Shown here piece after piece: positions 45,704 to 53,999 of a DNA stretch of 64,000 nt. The translations under genes and the position numbers were made by a program. Each line of letters opens with the position of its first letter. Position 1 is the stretch's first letter. The DNA is from Pelotomaculum_C sp050950345 (GTDB lineage: Bacteria; Bacillota; Desulfotomaculia; Desulfotomaculales; Pelotomaculaceae): the NCBI GenBank assembly GCA_050950345.1, contig JBMNHK010000006.1:6053-70052 (forward strand), in the 5' to 3' direction. The notes under the pieces were generated by a model. It made no database searches, had not been told where the DNA came from, and saw only the letters and a list, made by a program, of their open reading frames with translations.

Positions 45704-46141
45704 TTAATGCTGCAGCAATGAATTCAACAGCCTGCGAAGATATTTTTGGGACAAAATTTCAACTTTTAAAGGAGGTTTGGAAATAACATGTTTCCAGATA
45801 CCATCCATATCCCTGATTAACTCTATATGCATTTTCCCCGTTCGCATTTCAATTCGTCCCGTTGTCCCCACGGTAAGCCTTTTTGCAGGGATAAACTCAG
45901 CGACATCCTCTCCCGCCTTTAATATAAGCCGCCTTGCATAAGTTGTGCCTTCAATAGTAACTGGTTCATATGAAACGGACACAATTCCTTCATCAATGAG
46001 ATCCGACAGCCATTCCTCAATTCGCTCGTATAAGAATTCCGCACCTGCAGGCCAATGTTCTTCCGAAGCATTTATGGGCGGCTCTAATTCTGCCTTGCGT
46101 TTCTTTTTTTCCCCGAAGATTTCAGCCAGGTTGTCATTCAT
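45704..46141 (-). CDS. Unknown protein, tandem paralogue B
   Basis: The 145-residue product starts at ATG 46141 behind GAGGGGG; a longer frame to 46216 lacks a ribosome site. It aligns along its length with the next gene: WPAGAEFLYERIEEWLSDLI, RRLILKAGEDVAEFIPAKR, VGTTGRIEMRT, RDMDGIWKHV and the C-terminal YLRRLLNSLL. The pair arose by tandem duplication. The left insertion sequence begins 108 bases upstream, possibly separating this gene from older upstream neighbours. No function can be assigned. Confidence 0.75.
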   Translation of the reverse strand: MNDNLAEIFGEKKKRKAELEPPINASEEHWPAGAEFLYERIEEWLSDLIDEGIVSVSYEPVTIEGTTYARRLILKAGEDVAEFIPAKRLTVGTTGRIEMRTGKMHIELIRDMDGIWKHVISKPPLKVEILSQKYLRRLLNSLLQH

Positions 46142-46249
46142 TCCAATAACCCCCTCTGTGTTATGAAATATACTATTATAGGCTATAATAATATATTTCA
46201 TATTATTATATAACATCTCTCACCGCAAGGGGTAACTTTTTTTCTTTGA

Positions 46250-48139
46250 CTCAAGTTTGAAACTTTTCGACGGTTTTTGCTCCTTTTGAGCCAGCAAACC
46301 CAGTAAAATCAAGGGGTCGTTTCTGAAAATTTCAAATTTGTGCTGCCACGTTTAGTAAATTGCTTCTTCCTTAAATCAGGTCAATATGGTATAATATAGG
46401 TGCCATGTATGCGAGAACTAAAACATTTACAAACAAAGATGGTTCTAAAAGAACCTACATACAGATTGTTGAATCCGTTCGCGAGAACGATAAGGTGCGC
46501 CAAAAGGTCCTCTTGAACATGGGCCGCATTGAAGACCTGCAAGATGGGGATATCGACCGCTTGATCGCCAGCTTGGCCAAATTCTCAGAGAAAAAGTGGA
46601 TCCAGTCAGAGGCTCAAAAATTACTGGTACACAACGCCAAAGAATGGGGACTCGAATTCATCTTTCACCATCTCTGGGACAAGCTTCATCTGGATGTTAT
46701 CTTGCAGAAGTCTTTCGCCAGTACCTATACATCTGAACAACTAGCCGAAGCAGTTTATGCTATGGTGCTCAATAGAATCAGCGATCCGCTCTCCAAGCGT
46801 GGTGTGAATCATTGGATTAATGAGGTGTATAGGCCGGCTTTTGCAAAACTGGAATTACACCATTTTTATAGGTCCCTTGATTTGCTGGCCGAACACAAGG
46901 AAAGCATCGAACTGGAACTATATCATAGTACCCAGAGCTACTTTGACTTAAAGGTGGACATGATCTTCTGGGATACTACCTCTACATATTTCGAAGGAAA
47001 AGGACCTGCTGAACTGGCTCACTATGGTTATTCCAAAGATCATCGTCCGGATCGTCTTCAGGTGATGATTGGGATTGTGATGACTCAGACAGGTATCCCT
47101 ATCGCCCATGAGGTTTTTCCGGGCAACACCCCTGATTCTGCAACTTTCAGGCAAATCATTGCTGATATGCGCAAACGTTTTAACTTGGGCCGGGTGGTCT
47201 TTGTCGGAGACCGGGGCATGGTGAGTAAAGAAATATTAGACGAACTGGACCGAAACCACATTGAATATATCGTCGGTATGCGCATGCGCAAAGCCAAAGA
47301 AGTTGGCGAGGTACTGAAAACCGGCGGCAAATACAAAGTGGTACGGGATAAACTCAGAGTTAAAGAAGTCTGGCATGATGCCAACCGCTACATTATCTGC
47401 TACAACCCTCTGCAGGCTGAGTATGACAAAAAGGCCCGGGCGGAAATGGTTGCAAAGTTAGAAAGTCAGCTAAAAAACAACGGGGTGAAGTCACTGGTCG
47501 GTAATAGCGGTTACCGCCGCTACCTGTTGCTGAATAAAGACGCCGTCGTCGGCATTAACCAGCAACTCTTGAAAAGAGAAGCCCGCTATGACGGTAAGTA
47601 TGTGCTTCGCACCAACTCTCAGCTTGAAACCGCCGAGGTAGCCTTGGCCTACAAAGATCTGTGGCGGGTGGAACGGGCTTTTCGGGAGATTAAATCCAGC
47701 CTGGATTTACGTCCGGTCTACCACTGGAAAGACAGCCGGGTACGTGGCCACATTATGGTTTGCTTCCTAGCCCTGGTACTGGAGTCGGCCCTGCGAAGAA
47801 AGCTTCTTGAGAAAAATATTGAAGTCGAGTACCTTTATTTGCTACGAGATTTGCAACAGCTAAGGGCTGTTGAAATGACCATCGGTGAGGACCGGTACTT
47901 GTGCCGCACAGAATTGGTCGGCAAAGCTAACGAAGCCTTCAAGGCACTCGGCCTTCGCCCACCGCTGCAGATCGCTAGGTTAGAAAACAAAAGCAAACAT
48001 ACAAAAGAGCAAGAAATACCAGAATATACTAATCTGACGCTCTTTCCTGAAACGGAATGAGTGTAGTGGTACGTCTGTTGATATTACCTTCAAAGCCTTG
48101 GTATTAGGGAGTTTCTGAATTTAAAGTTTCAAAGTCAAG
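46250..48139 (+). mobile_element. IS1634-type insertion sequence, left copy
   Basis: A 1,890-bp element bounded by 17-base imperfect inverted repeats, CTCAAGTTTGAAACTTT at the left and CTTGACTTTGAAACTTT (as complement) at the right, matching at 14 positions. It is flanked by the 5-bp direct duplication TTTGA (46245-46249 and 48140-48144). It contains one transposase gene. A second copy of the same length lies at 54000-55889 in the opposite direction. Confidence 0.92.
46405..48060 (+). CDS. IS1634-family (IS4 superfamily) DDE transposase
   Basis: The 551-residue transposase catalyses cut-and-paste movement of the element. DDE residues are seen in MIFWDTTSTYFEG (first Asp, near 190), VVFVGDRGMVS (second Asp, near 273) and the YREK-type motif YKDLWRVERAFREIKSSL near 415 with the catalytic Glu. 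A TATAAT element lies some 15 bases before the ATG, inside the element. The frame is intact and its product is identical to the copy at 54079-55734, so both are probably functional or recently so. Confidence 0.94.
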   Translation: MYARTKTFTNKDGSKRTYIQIVESVRENDKVRQKVLLNMGRIEDLQDGDIDRLIASLAKFSEKKWIQSEAQKLLVHNAKEWGLEFIFHHLWDKLHLDVILQKSFASTYTSEQLAEAVYAMVLNRISDPLSKRGVNHWINEVYRPAFAKLELHHFYRSLDLLAEHKESIELELYHSTQSYFDLKVDMIFWDTTSTYFEGKGPAELAHYGYSKDHRPDRLQVMIGIVMTQTGIPIAHEVFPGNTPDSATFRQIIADMRKRFNLGRVVFVGDRGMVSKEILDELDRNHIEYIVGMRMRKAKEVGEVLKTGGKYKVVRDKLRVKEVWHDANRYIICYNPLQAEYDKKARAEMVAKLESQLKNNGVKSLVGNSGYRRYLLLNKDAVVGINQQLLKREARYDGKYVLRTNSQLETAEVALAYKDLWRVERAFREIKSSLDLRPVYHWKDSRVRGHIMVCFLALVLESALRRKLLEKNIEVEYLYLLRDLQQLRAVEMTIGEDRYLCRTELVGKANEAFKALGLRPPLQIARLENKSKHTKEQEIPEYTNLTLFPETE

Positions 48140-48285
48140 TTTGACAACAGATTTTCTATTCTCATGAAAAAAAGGGATTTCCTTCCCTGTTTACTAAAAT
48201 GTTTTACTAAACAACAAAGGATAATCCCCGATATAAATAAAACAAACCCGCTATTCATAGTGCGTTTTCTTACTTCTTCAATTTC

Positions 48286-48579
48286 TTATTTCTTCAACCG
48301 GTTTATTTCATCCTGCAGCTGCTCAATCCGCTCCAGCAAATCCATGATAATTGCCGCAGCCTTTATGTTTACACCCAGGTTGTAGCGTAAGCGCATCAAC
48401 TTTTGCAAACGCAATACCTGAGTATCCCGAATACGGTTCTCCCTGATTTCAACGATGCCGAGTTCAGCCAGCTTTGCAGCAATATCGGGATGGATTTCCA
48501 AACTGCTTATATCCACCCATTCCCCGTCCGAACTTGCGGCAAGGGTGTGCTGATAAACCTGCAGATAATATCTCCTCAC
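48286..48579 (-). CDS. cbpM: Chaperone modulator CbpM-like (MerR-type)
   Basis: The 97-residue protein has the layout of CbpM: a MerR-like winged-helix part (EWVDISSLEIHPDIAAKLAELGIVEIRENRIR) and a C-terminal helix ending in a coiled coil (LLERIEQLQDEINRLKK). CbpM binds the J-domain of CbpA and inhibits it; some relatives (HspR-like) bind DNA. The GTG start follows AAAGGGG and lies four bases after the dnaJ-like stop, so it is the last gene of the dnaK unit. Confidence 0.85.
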   Translation of the reverse strand: MRRYYLQVYQHTLAASSDGEWVDISSLEIHPDIAAKLAELGIVEIRENRIRDTQVLRLQKLMRLRYNLGVNIKAAAIIMDLLERIEQLQDEINRLKK

Positions 48580-48583
48580 AGTG

Positions 48584-49567
48584 CTACACCCCTTTCCTTA
48601 GCTCGGCCAGTTGCCGGTACAGCTTTTCTTCTTCAGGGGTTATATGCCCAGGTATGTCGATTTTGATGACCACATACTCGTCGCCCCTGCCGCCCTTATG
48701 GGGTAACCCCTTACCCCGCAACCTCAGACGTTTGCCGCTGCGTGAACCGGCAGGTACTTTCATCAGGACGGGGCCATCCAGTGTGGGCACAGAAACCTGA
48801 TCCCCCAGGGCAGCCTGTTCAGGCCATAAAGTGACCTCAGTCTCTAAGTCACTGCCTTTAAGTTTAAAGATATGGTGGGGCAGTATGCGTACCTTCAAAT
48901 ACAGATCACCCCTGGCACCGCCGTTTAACCCTTCACCGCCCTGACCTTTCAAACGAATCCTGCTGCCGTCAGCAACCCCTGCCGGAATTTTAACAGATAG
49001 TGTTTTGTAATTGGAGGTAGAGCCGGTGCCGCCGCAGTTGGGACAAAAAGATCGCCCGTTGCTGCCCAGCCCGTCACAGGCCTGACATATTTCCCGGGTG
49101 GACAATTGCAAAGATTTCTGACCGCCTCGATAAGCTTCCTCCAGGGTGAGTTCCAGCTCGCTTTCCACGTCCTGACCAGGCACCGGACCACGCCTGGACG
49201 TTCTGGTTGAGGGACCAAAGCCACCTCCGAAAAAGGCTTCGAAAAAATCGCTGAAACCGCTGGAGCCAAAATTCCCGTCCGTATAAAAATGGAAGCCTTC
49301 CGCACCTGGCGGCGGCTGGAAATCATCACCTGCCCGCCAATTAGCGCCCAGACGGTCGTATTTTTCCCGTTTTTCCTTGTCACTGAGCACCTCATAGGCT
49401 TCGTTGATCAACTTGATCTTTTCCTCGGCGGTTTCCTTATCCTTCCCTGTATGCAAGTCCGGATGCCACTTGCGGGCCAGCTTGCGGTAAGCCGACTTGA
49501 TCTCCTTATCAGTAGCCGTCCGGCTGACACCCAGTATTTCATAATAGTCCTGGAAAGAAACACCCAC
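48584..49567 (-). CDS. DnaJ/CbpA-like co-chaperone with half zinc-finger
   Basis: Stimulates DnaK ATPase. The 327 residues contain an N-terminal J-domain (YYEILGVSRTATDKEIKSAY, HPD in KWHPDLH), a G/F-rich segment (residues 75-125) and the C-terminal peptide-binding domains. Where classical DnaJ has four CxxCxGxG motifs, only two remain (CQACDGLG and CPNCGGTG), giving one zinc site at most. The protein is therefore between DnaJ and CbpA types. GTG start. It is downstream of dnaK and upstream of cbpM. Confidence 0.9.
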   Translation of the reverse strand: MGVSFQDYYEILGVSRTATDKEIKSAYRKLARKWHPDLHTGKDKETAEEKIKLINEAYEVLSDKEKREKYDRLGANWRAGDDFQPPPGAEGFHFYTDGNFGSSGFSDFFEAFFGGGFGPSTRTSRRGPVPGQDVESELELTLEEAYRGGQKSLQLSTREICQACDGLGSNGRSFCPNCGGTGSTSNYKTLSVKIPAGVADGSRIRLKGQGGEGLNGGARGDLYLKVRILPHHIFKLKGSDLETEVTLWPEQAALGDQVSVPTLDGPVLMKVPAGSRSGKRLRLRGKGLPHKGGRGDEYVVIKIDIPGHITPEEEKLYRQLAELRKGV

Positions 49568-49594
49568 TTAACTTCACCGTCCTTTCGCAAACCA

Positions 49595-49630
49595 TGACAG
49601 ACCGGCAGCAATGCTGCCGCCAGTCTGTCA
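49595..49630 (-). other. Stable hairpin between dnaK and the dnaJ-like gene
   Basis: TGACAGAC and CGGCAGC pair with GCTGCCG and GTCTGTCA with a 3-base loop and a small internal bulge. There is no T-run, so it may be an mRNA processing or stability element rather than a terminator. Confidence 0.6.
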
Positions 49631-49678
49631 AAGGGTTCAGTTTATTAAGGAAGTATAATTTTTACGACACGAAGTTGA

Positions 49679-51550
49679 TTATTTTTCCTCAAACTCTGCG
49701 TCCACCACGTCGTTATCGGCTGGTTTGCCGGTGCTGCCGGCGGCGCCTGCCTGCTGATAGGCATTCTGGGAAAGACTATAGGCAGCTTGCTGCAAGTCTT
49801 CTTTAAGGGTGCGGATCCGATCCAGGGGCGCGTTTTCCTTAAGGGCAGCCTGCAAGTCCGCCAGCAGCTGTTCAATGCGCCCTTTTTCGTGCACCGGTAT
49901 TTTATCGCCTAGATCTTTTAGCTGCCGTTCCACCTGGTAGGCCAGGGAGTCCGCCTCATTGCGAGCCTCGATTTCCTGCTTACGCTGCTTGTCTTCGGCG
50001 GCATGAATTTCCGCTTCCCGCACCATGCGGTCAATTTCACTCTGTTCCAGATTGCTGGAACCGCTAATCGTGATCGTCTGCTCCTTGCCGGTACCTTTAT
50101 CTTTGGCACTTACCTTTAATATGCCATTGGCGTCGATATCGAAAGTCACTTCGATCTGCGGTACCCCTCTGGGGGCCATTGGTATGCCATCCAGCTTAAA
50201 CTGACCCAACGAACGGTTGTCCCGGGCCATTTCCCGTTCACCCTGCAACACGTTGATATCAACGGCAGGCTGGTTATCTTCTGCCGTAGAGAATATCTGA
50301 CTGCGCCGCACCGGGATGGTGGTGTTGCGCTCGATCAGTTTGGACATCACGCCACCAAGGGTTTCCACTCCCAGAGAAAGTGGTGTAACATCAAGGAGCA
50401 GCACATCCTTTACTTCCCCTGCTAAGACGCCTCCCTGGATCGCGGCGCCAATTGCCACCACCTCATCCGGATTGACACCCTGGTGAGGATCTTTGCCGCC
50501 GGCAAGGGAGCGAACCAATTGCTGCACTGCCGGGATACGGGTGGAACCACCCACCAGGATTACCTCGTCAATATCCTTTTCCGTGAGCTTTGCATCTGCC
50601 AGGGCAGCCATTACCGGACCACGGCAGCGTTCTACCAGGTGCCGGGTAAGCTCATCAAACTTGGCCCTGGACAGTTTCATCTCCAGGTGCTTTGGTCCGT
50701 TGGCGTCGGCTGTAATAAAGGGCAGGTTGATCTGCGTTTCCATGGTGGTGGAAAGTTCGATCTTGGCCTTTTCAGCCGCTTCGGTCAGCCTTTGCAAGGC
50801 CTGTTTGTCCTTGCGCAGGTCGATGCCATGATCCTTTTTAAATTCATCGGCAATCCAGTCAACTACCGCTTTGTCAAAATTATCACCGCCCAGGTGGGTG
50901 TCACCATTGGTGGCTTTCACCTCAAAGACCCCGTCCCCAACCTCCAGTAGGGATACGTCGAAGGTACCGCCGCCTAAGTCAAAGACCAGGATCGTCTCAT
51001 TGGACTTTTTATCCAGACCATAAGCCAGAGCAGCGGCAGTGGGCTCATTGATGATCCGTAGAACATTTAAACCGGCAATTTTACCGGCGTCCTTGGTTGC
51101 GCTGCGCTGGGCGTCGTTAAAATAAGCCGGTACCGTAATAACGGCATCTGTGACCTTTTCACCCAGGTATTTGGATGCATCGTCAACCAGCTTGCGCAAG
51201 ACAATGGCAGAGATCTCCTCTGGAGCCATCTGCTTGCCCCGCACGTCAAAACGCACCGCATCGTTGGGACCGGGTACGACTTTATAAGGAACCAGGTTGC
51301 GCTCATCCGCCACTTCACTAAAACGACGGCCAATAAACCTCTTGATGGAGTACAATGTGTTTTCCGGGTTCAGTACCGCTTGTCGCCTGGCTACCTGCCC
51401 GGCCAACCTTTCCCCGTCTTCTTTGAAAGCAACCACGGAAGGTGTGGTACGAGCCCCTTCCGCATTAATGATAACAGTAGGCTTGCCGCCCTCCATTACT
51501 GCTATGACGGAGTTAGTGGTGCCTAGGTCAATGCCGACAGTTTTACTCAT
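49679..51550 (-). CDS. dnaK: Molecular chaperone DnaK (Hsp70)
   Basis: ATP-dependent chaperone. From ATG 51550, ten bases after AAAGGAGG, it has 623 residues, the normal length; the open frame extends 96 bases further. Visible: GIDLGTTNSVIAV at the N-terminus, DAVITVPAYFNDAQR near 134, DLGGGTFDVSLLEV near 183, the linker VLLLDVTPLSLGVE near 383 and the substrate-binding domain, ending DVVDAEFEEK. The usual hrcA and grpE genes are not upstream, where transketolase lies instead, so this may be a second dnaK locus. Confidence 0.96.
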   Translation of the reverse strand: MSKTVGIDLGTTNSVIAVMEGGKPTVIINAEGARTTPSVVAFKEDGERLAGQVARRQAVLNPENTLYSIKRFIGRRFSEVADERNLVPYKVVPGPNDAVRFDVRGKQMAPEEISAIVLRKLVDDASKYLGEKVTDAVITVPAYFNDAQRSATKDAGKIAGLNVLRIINEPTAAALAYGLDKKSNETILVFDLGGGTFDVSLLEVGDGVFEVKATNGDTHLGGDNFDKAVVDWIADEFKKDHGIDLRKDKQALQRLTEAAEKAKIELSTTMETQINLPFITADANGPKHLEMKLSRAKFDELTRHLVERCRGPVMAALADAKLTEKDIDEVILVGGSTRIPAVQQLVRSLAGGKDPHQGVNPDEVVAIGAAIQGGVLAGEVKDVLLLDVTPLSLGVETLGGVMSKLIERNTTIPVRRSQIFSTAEDNQPAVDINVLQGEREMARDNRSLGQFKLDGIPMAPRGVPQIEVTFDIDANGILKVSAKDKGTGKEQTITISGSSNLEQSEIDRMVREAEIHAAEDKQRKQEIEARNEADSLAYQVERQLKDLGDKIPVHEKGRIEQLLADLQAALKENAPLDRIRTLKEDLQQAAYSLSQNAYQQAGAAGSTGKPADNDVVDAEFEEK

Positions 51551-51626
51551 AACACGCAAACCTCCTTTGATCACGTTATTAAATATAGCAAGAGCAATTA
51601 AAAATATTCGACAGCAAAAATTGCCC

Positions 51627-51646
51627 TTGACAATATTATACGTCAA
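51627..51646 (-). promoter_or_regulatory. Candidate operator overlapping the dnaK -10 element
   Basis: TTGAC (51627-51631) and GTCAA (51642-51646) form an inverted repeat with a 10-base centre covering the -10 hexamer. It is neither CIRCE nor a standard HspR site (CTTGAGT-N7-ACTCAAG), though it resembles the latter in outline. Further TTGAC copies lie just upstream on the minus strand. Confidence 0.4.
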
Positions 51647-51662
51647 AGATAGTCAATGTCAA
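51635..51662 (-). promoter_or_regulatory. dnaK promoter, sigma-A type
   Basis: On the minus strand TTGACA (51662-51657), a 16-base spacer and TATAAT (51640-51635), about 85 bases upstream of the dnaK ATG. Confidence 0.7.
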
Positions 51663-51718
51663 TAAGTAATTGTATAATTCTTTACAAAAAATGAAAAGAA
51701 TCGGCAAAACCCCAACCA

Positions 51719-51737
51719 GCCCCGGTAAAACCGGGGC
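51719..51737 (-). terminator. Possible terminator after transketolase
   Basis: A 7-bp GC stem GCCCCGG/CCGGGGC around a TAAAA loop, followed on the minus strand by TGGTTGGGGTTTTG. The T-run is weak. Confidence 0.5.
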
Positions 51738-51795
51738 ATGGTTGAATTGAGCCCTGGTTCATGCATTCAAAGGATTGGCCCCTAGAGGTTAATGA

Positions 51796-53820
51796 TTAAT
51801 TGGTTTTGTTAACGGCCTTAACTGCCTGGATAGCTTTATTAACAATATTATCCACCGCAAAGCCAAATTTATCAAACAATACTTTAGCCGGCGCCGACGC
51901 CCCAAAATGATCGATGCAGACAGTTTGACCGGCATCACCCGTATAACGATGCCAGCCCTGGCTGCTGCCGGCCTCCACAACAACCCGCGCTTTAACCTCC
52001 GGGGGCAGCACCTCCTGCCGGTATTCCTCCGGCTGCTGTTCAAACAATTCCCAGCTGGGCATACTGACTACCCGGGCAGCAAGGCCCTCCTCAGCCAATC
52101 TTGCCGCTGCCTCCAGCGCCTGATGCACCTCTGACCCGGTGGCCAGGATAATCACGTCAGGAGTAGCTTCACCGGTCTGATACAGGGTATAGGCGCCGCG
52201 GGAAAGACCGCCGGCTGCTGCATAAATGGAGCGATCCAAAACCGGCAGAGCCTGCCGTGATAGAATAAGCGCCACAGGACCGCTTACAGTAAGCGCAACA
52301 CGCCAGGCTTCTGTGGTCTCATTGGCATCAGCGGGGCGGATAACTGTCAGTCCGGGAATGACTCGTAAAGCTGCCAGGTGCTCCACAGGCTGGTGGGTGG
52401 GACCGTCTTCGCCTACTCCGATGCTGTCGTGGGTAAAGACATATACTACTTTCAAACCCATCATCGCCGCTAACCGGATGGATGGACGCATATAGTCGGA
52501 AAAGACCAGGAAAGTTGCCCCGAAGGGGATTACCCCCCCGTGCAGGCTCATGCCGTTAAGGATTGAGCCCATGGCGTGTTCACGGACACCGAAATGAAGA
52601 TTGCGTCCCAGGTATTGTCCGGCAGCAAAATCACCGGCGTCTTTGATGTTTGTTTTATTGGATGGAGCCAGATCCGCCGAGCCGCCTAAAAAGTTAGGCA
52701 GAGCAGCTGCCACTGCATTAATTACTGTGCCTGATGCTGCCCTGGTGGCCAGCTTTTTCTCCCCTGCAGGGAATTTAGGCAGCCTGCTGTCCCAACCTTC
52801 CGGCAAAGGTCCATTGACCCATTGCAGCCATTCCTGAGCAAGTTCCGGGTATTTTTGGCTATAAGCCTCAAAGAGTCTCTGCCAGGCATCTTCACTGGAT
52901 TTGCCAACCTCTACAGCTTGACGGAAAACCGCCAGGGCCTCTTCCGGCACATAAAAGGCGGGCTCAGCCGGCCAACCGAGTTTTTCCTTGGTGGCTTTCA
53001 ATTCTTCAGCGCCCAGAGGCTCGCCGTGGGCGCTGGAAGTGTCCTGTTTATTAGGGCTGCCGAAGCCTATACTGGTGCGCACCATGATCAGTGACGGCTT
53101 TTCCTTTTCTGCCAGTGCGCTTTTGAGGGCAGCCTCCAGAGCTGCGGTATCGTTGCCGTCCGCTACCCGCAGAACCTGCCAGCCATAAGCTTCATAGCGC
53201 TTACCAGTGTCCTCGCTGGTAGCAATTCCGGTATCACCTTCGATGGTAATATGGTTGTCATCGTACAGGCAGATCAGACGGCCCAGCTTGAGGTGACCGG
53301 CTAAAGATGCCGCCTCATGGGTGACACCTTCCATCAGGTCACCGTCACCGGCAATCACATAAGTGTAGTGATCCACCACGGTAAAATCCGGACGGTTAAA
53401 ATGTTCTGCCATAAAACGTTCAGCCATGGCCATACCCACTGCGTTGGACAGGCCCTGGCCCAAAGGACCGGTAGTTACCTCGACGCCCGGGGTAAGTCCG
53501 TATTCAGGATGGCCCGGTGTTCTGCTGCCCCACTGCCTGAATTCCATTAACTCTTCCAGTTTTAGATCATAACCGGTTAAATAAAGCAAGGTATAAAGAA
53601 GCGCTGAGCCATGTCCCGCAGACAGGACAAAGCGATCCCGGTCAGGCCAGGCCGGATTGGCCGGATTGTGACGCAAGAACTTGGTCCAAAGCACGAATGC
53701 CATGGAAGCGGCTCCCATAGGCATGCCCGGGTGACCTGAATTTGCTTTTTCTACCGACTCAGCCGCCAATAAACGTATAGTGTTTACACATAGTTGCTCC
53801 TGTTGTCTCGTAATACTCAT
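51796..53820 (-). CDS. tkt: Transketolase
   Basis: TPP enzyme of the pentose phosphate pathway. The 674-residue length matches full transketolases. Motifs: ANSGHPGMPMGAASM near residue 26, HGSALLYTLLYLTGY near 69, the TPP motif VIAGDGDLMEGVTHEAASLAGH near 152 read in two parts, and DSIGVGEDGPTHQP near 476. It is a single gene on the minus strand, between the dnaK promoter and the right insertion sequence, which starts 180 bases upstream of its start codon and may have replaced part of the original control region. Confidence 0.95.
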   Translation of the reverse strand: MSITRQQEQLCVNTIRLLAAESVEKANSGHPGMPMGAASMAFVLWTKFLRHNPANPAWPDRDRFVLSAGHGSALLYTLLYLTGYDLKLEELMEFRQWGSRTPGHPEYGLTPGVEVTTGPLGQGLSNAVGMAMAERFMAEHFNRPDFTVVDHYTYVIAGDGDLMEGVTHEAASLAGHLKLGRLICLYDDNHITIEGDTGIATSEDTGKRYEAYGWQVLRVADGNDTAALEAALKSALAEKEKPSLIMVRTSIGFGSPNKQDTSSAHGEPLGAEELKATKEKLGWPAEPAFYVPEEALAVFRQAVEVGKSSEDAWQRLFEAYSQKYPELAQEWLQWVNGPLPEGWDSRLPKFPAGEKKLATRAASGTVINAVAAALPNFLGGSADLAPSNKTNIKDAGDFAAGQYLGRNLHFGVREHAMGSILNGMSLHGGVIPFGATFLVFSDYMRPSIRLAAMMGLKVVYVFTHDSIGVGEDGPTHQPVEHLAALRVIPGLTVIRPADANETTEAWRVALTVSGPVALILSRQALPVLDRSIYAAAGGLSRGAYTLYQTGEATPDVIILATGSEVHQALEAAARLAEEGLAARVVSMPSWELFEQQPEEYRQEVLPPEVKARVVVEAGSSQGWHRYTGDAGQTVCIDHFGASAPAKVLFDKFGFAVDNIVNKAIQAVKAVNKTN

Positions 53821-53999
53821 CTGATATCCTCGCTTTTTCTACAATATTTTTGGCTTGAGTAGTCTTAACTTCAACCTTAAGGATATAGTTCCTGCCTGGC
53901 AAAAATTAATTCTCGCAAATTTGTCCAATTAAGGGAATACTCTTAAGGGGCATTTAAAAATCTTGGAAAAAAGACCACAGGTTAACTGTACCACCTTTA

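Noticed and set aside
51551..51795. CIRCE element for HrcA control of dnaK
   Set aside because: No TTAGCACTC-N9-GAGTGCTAA pattern is present, even allowing a few mismatches.
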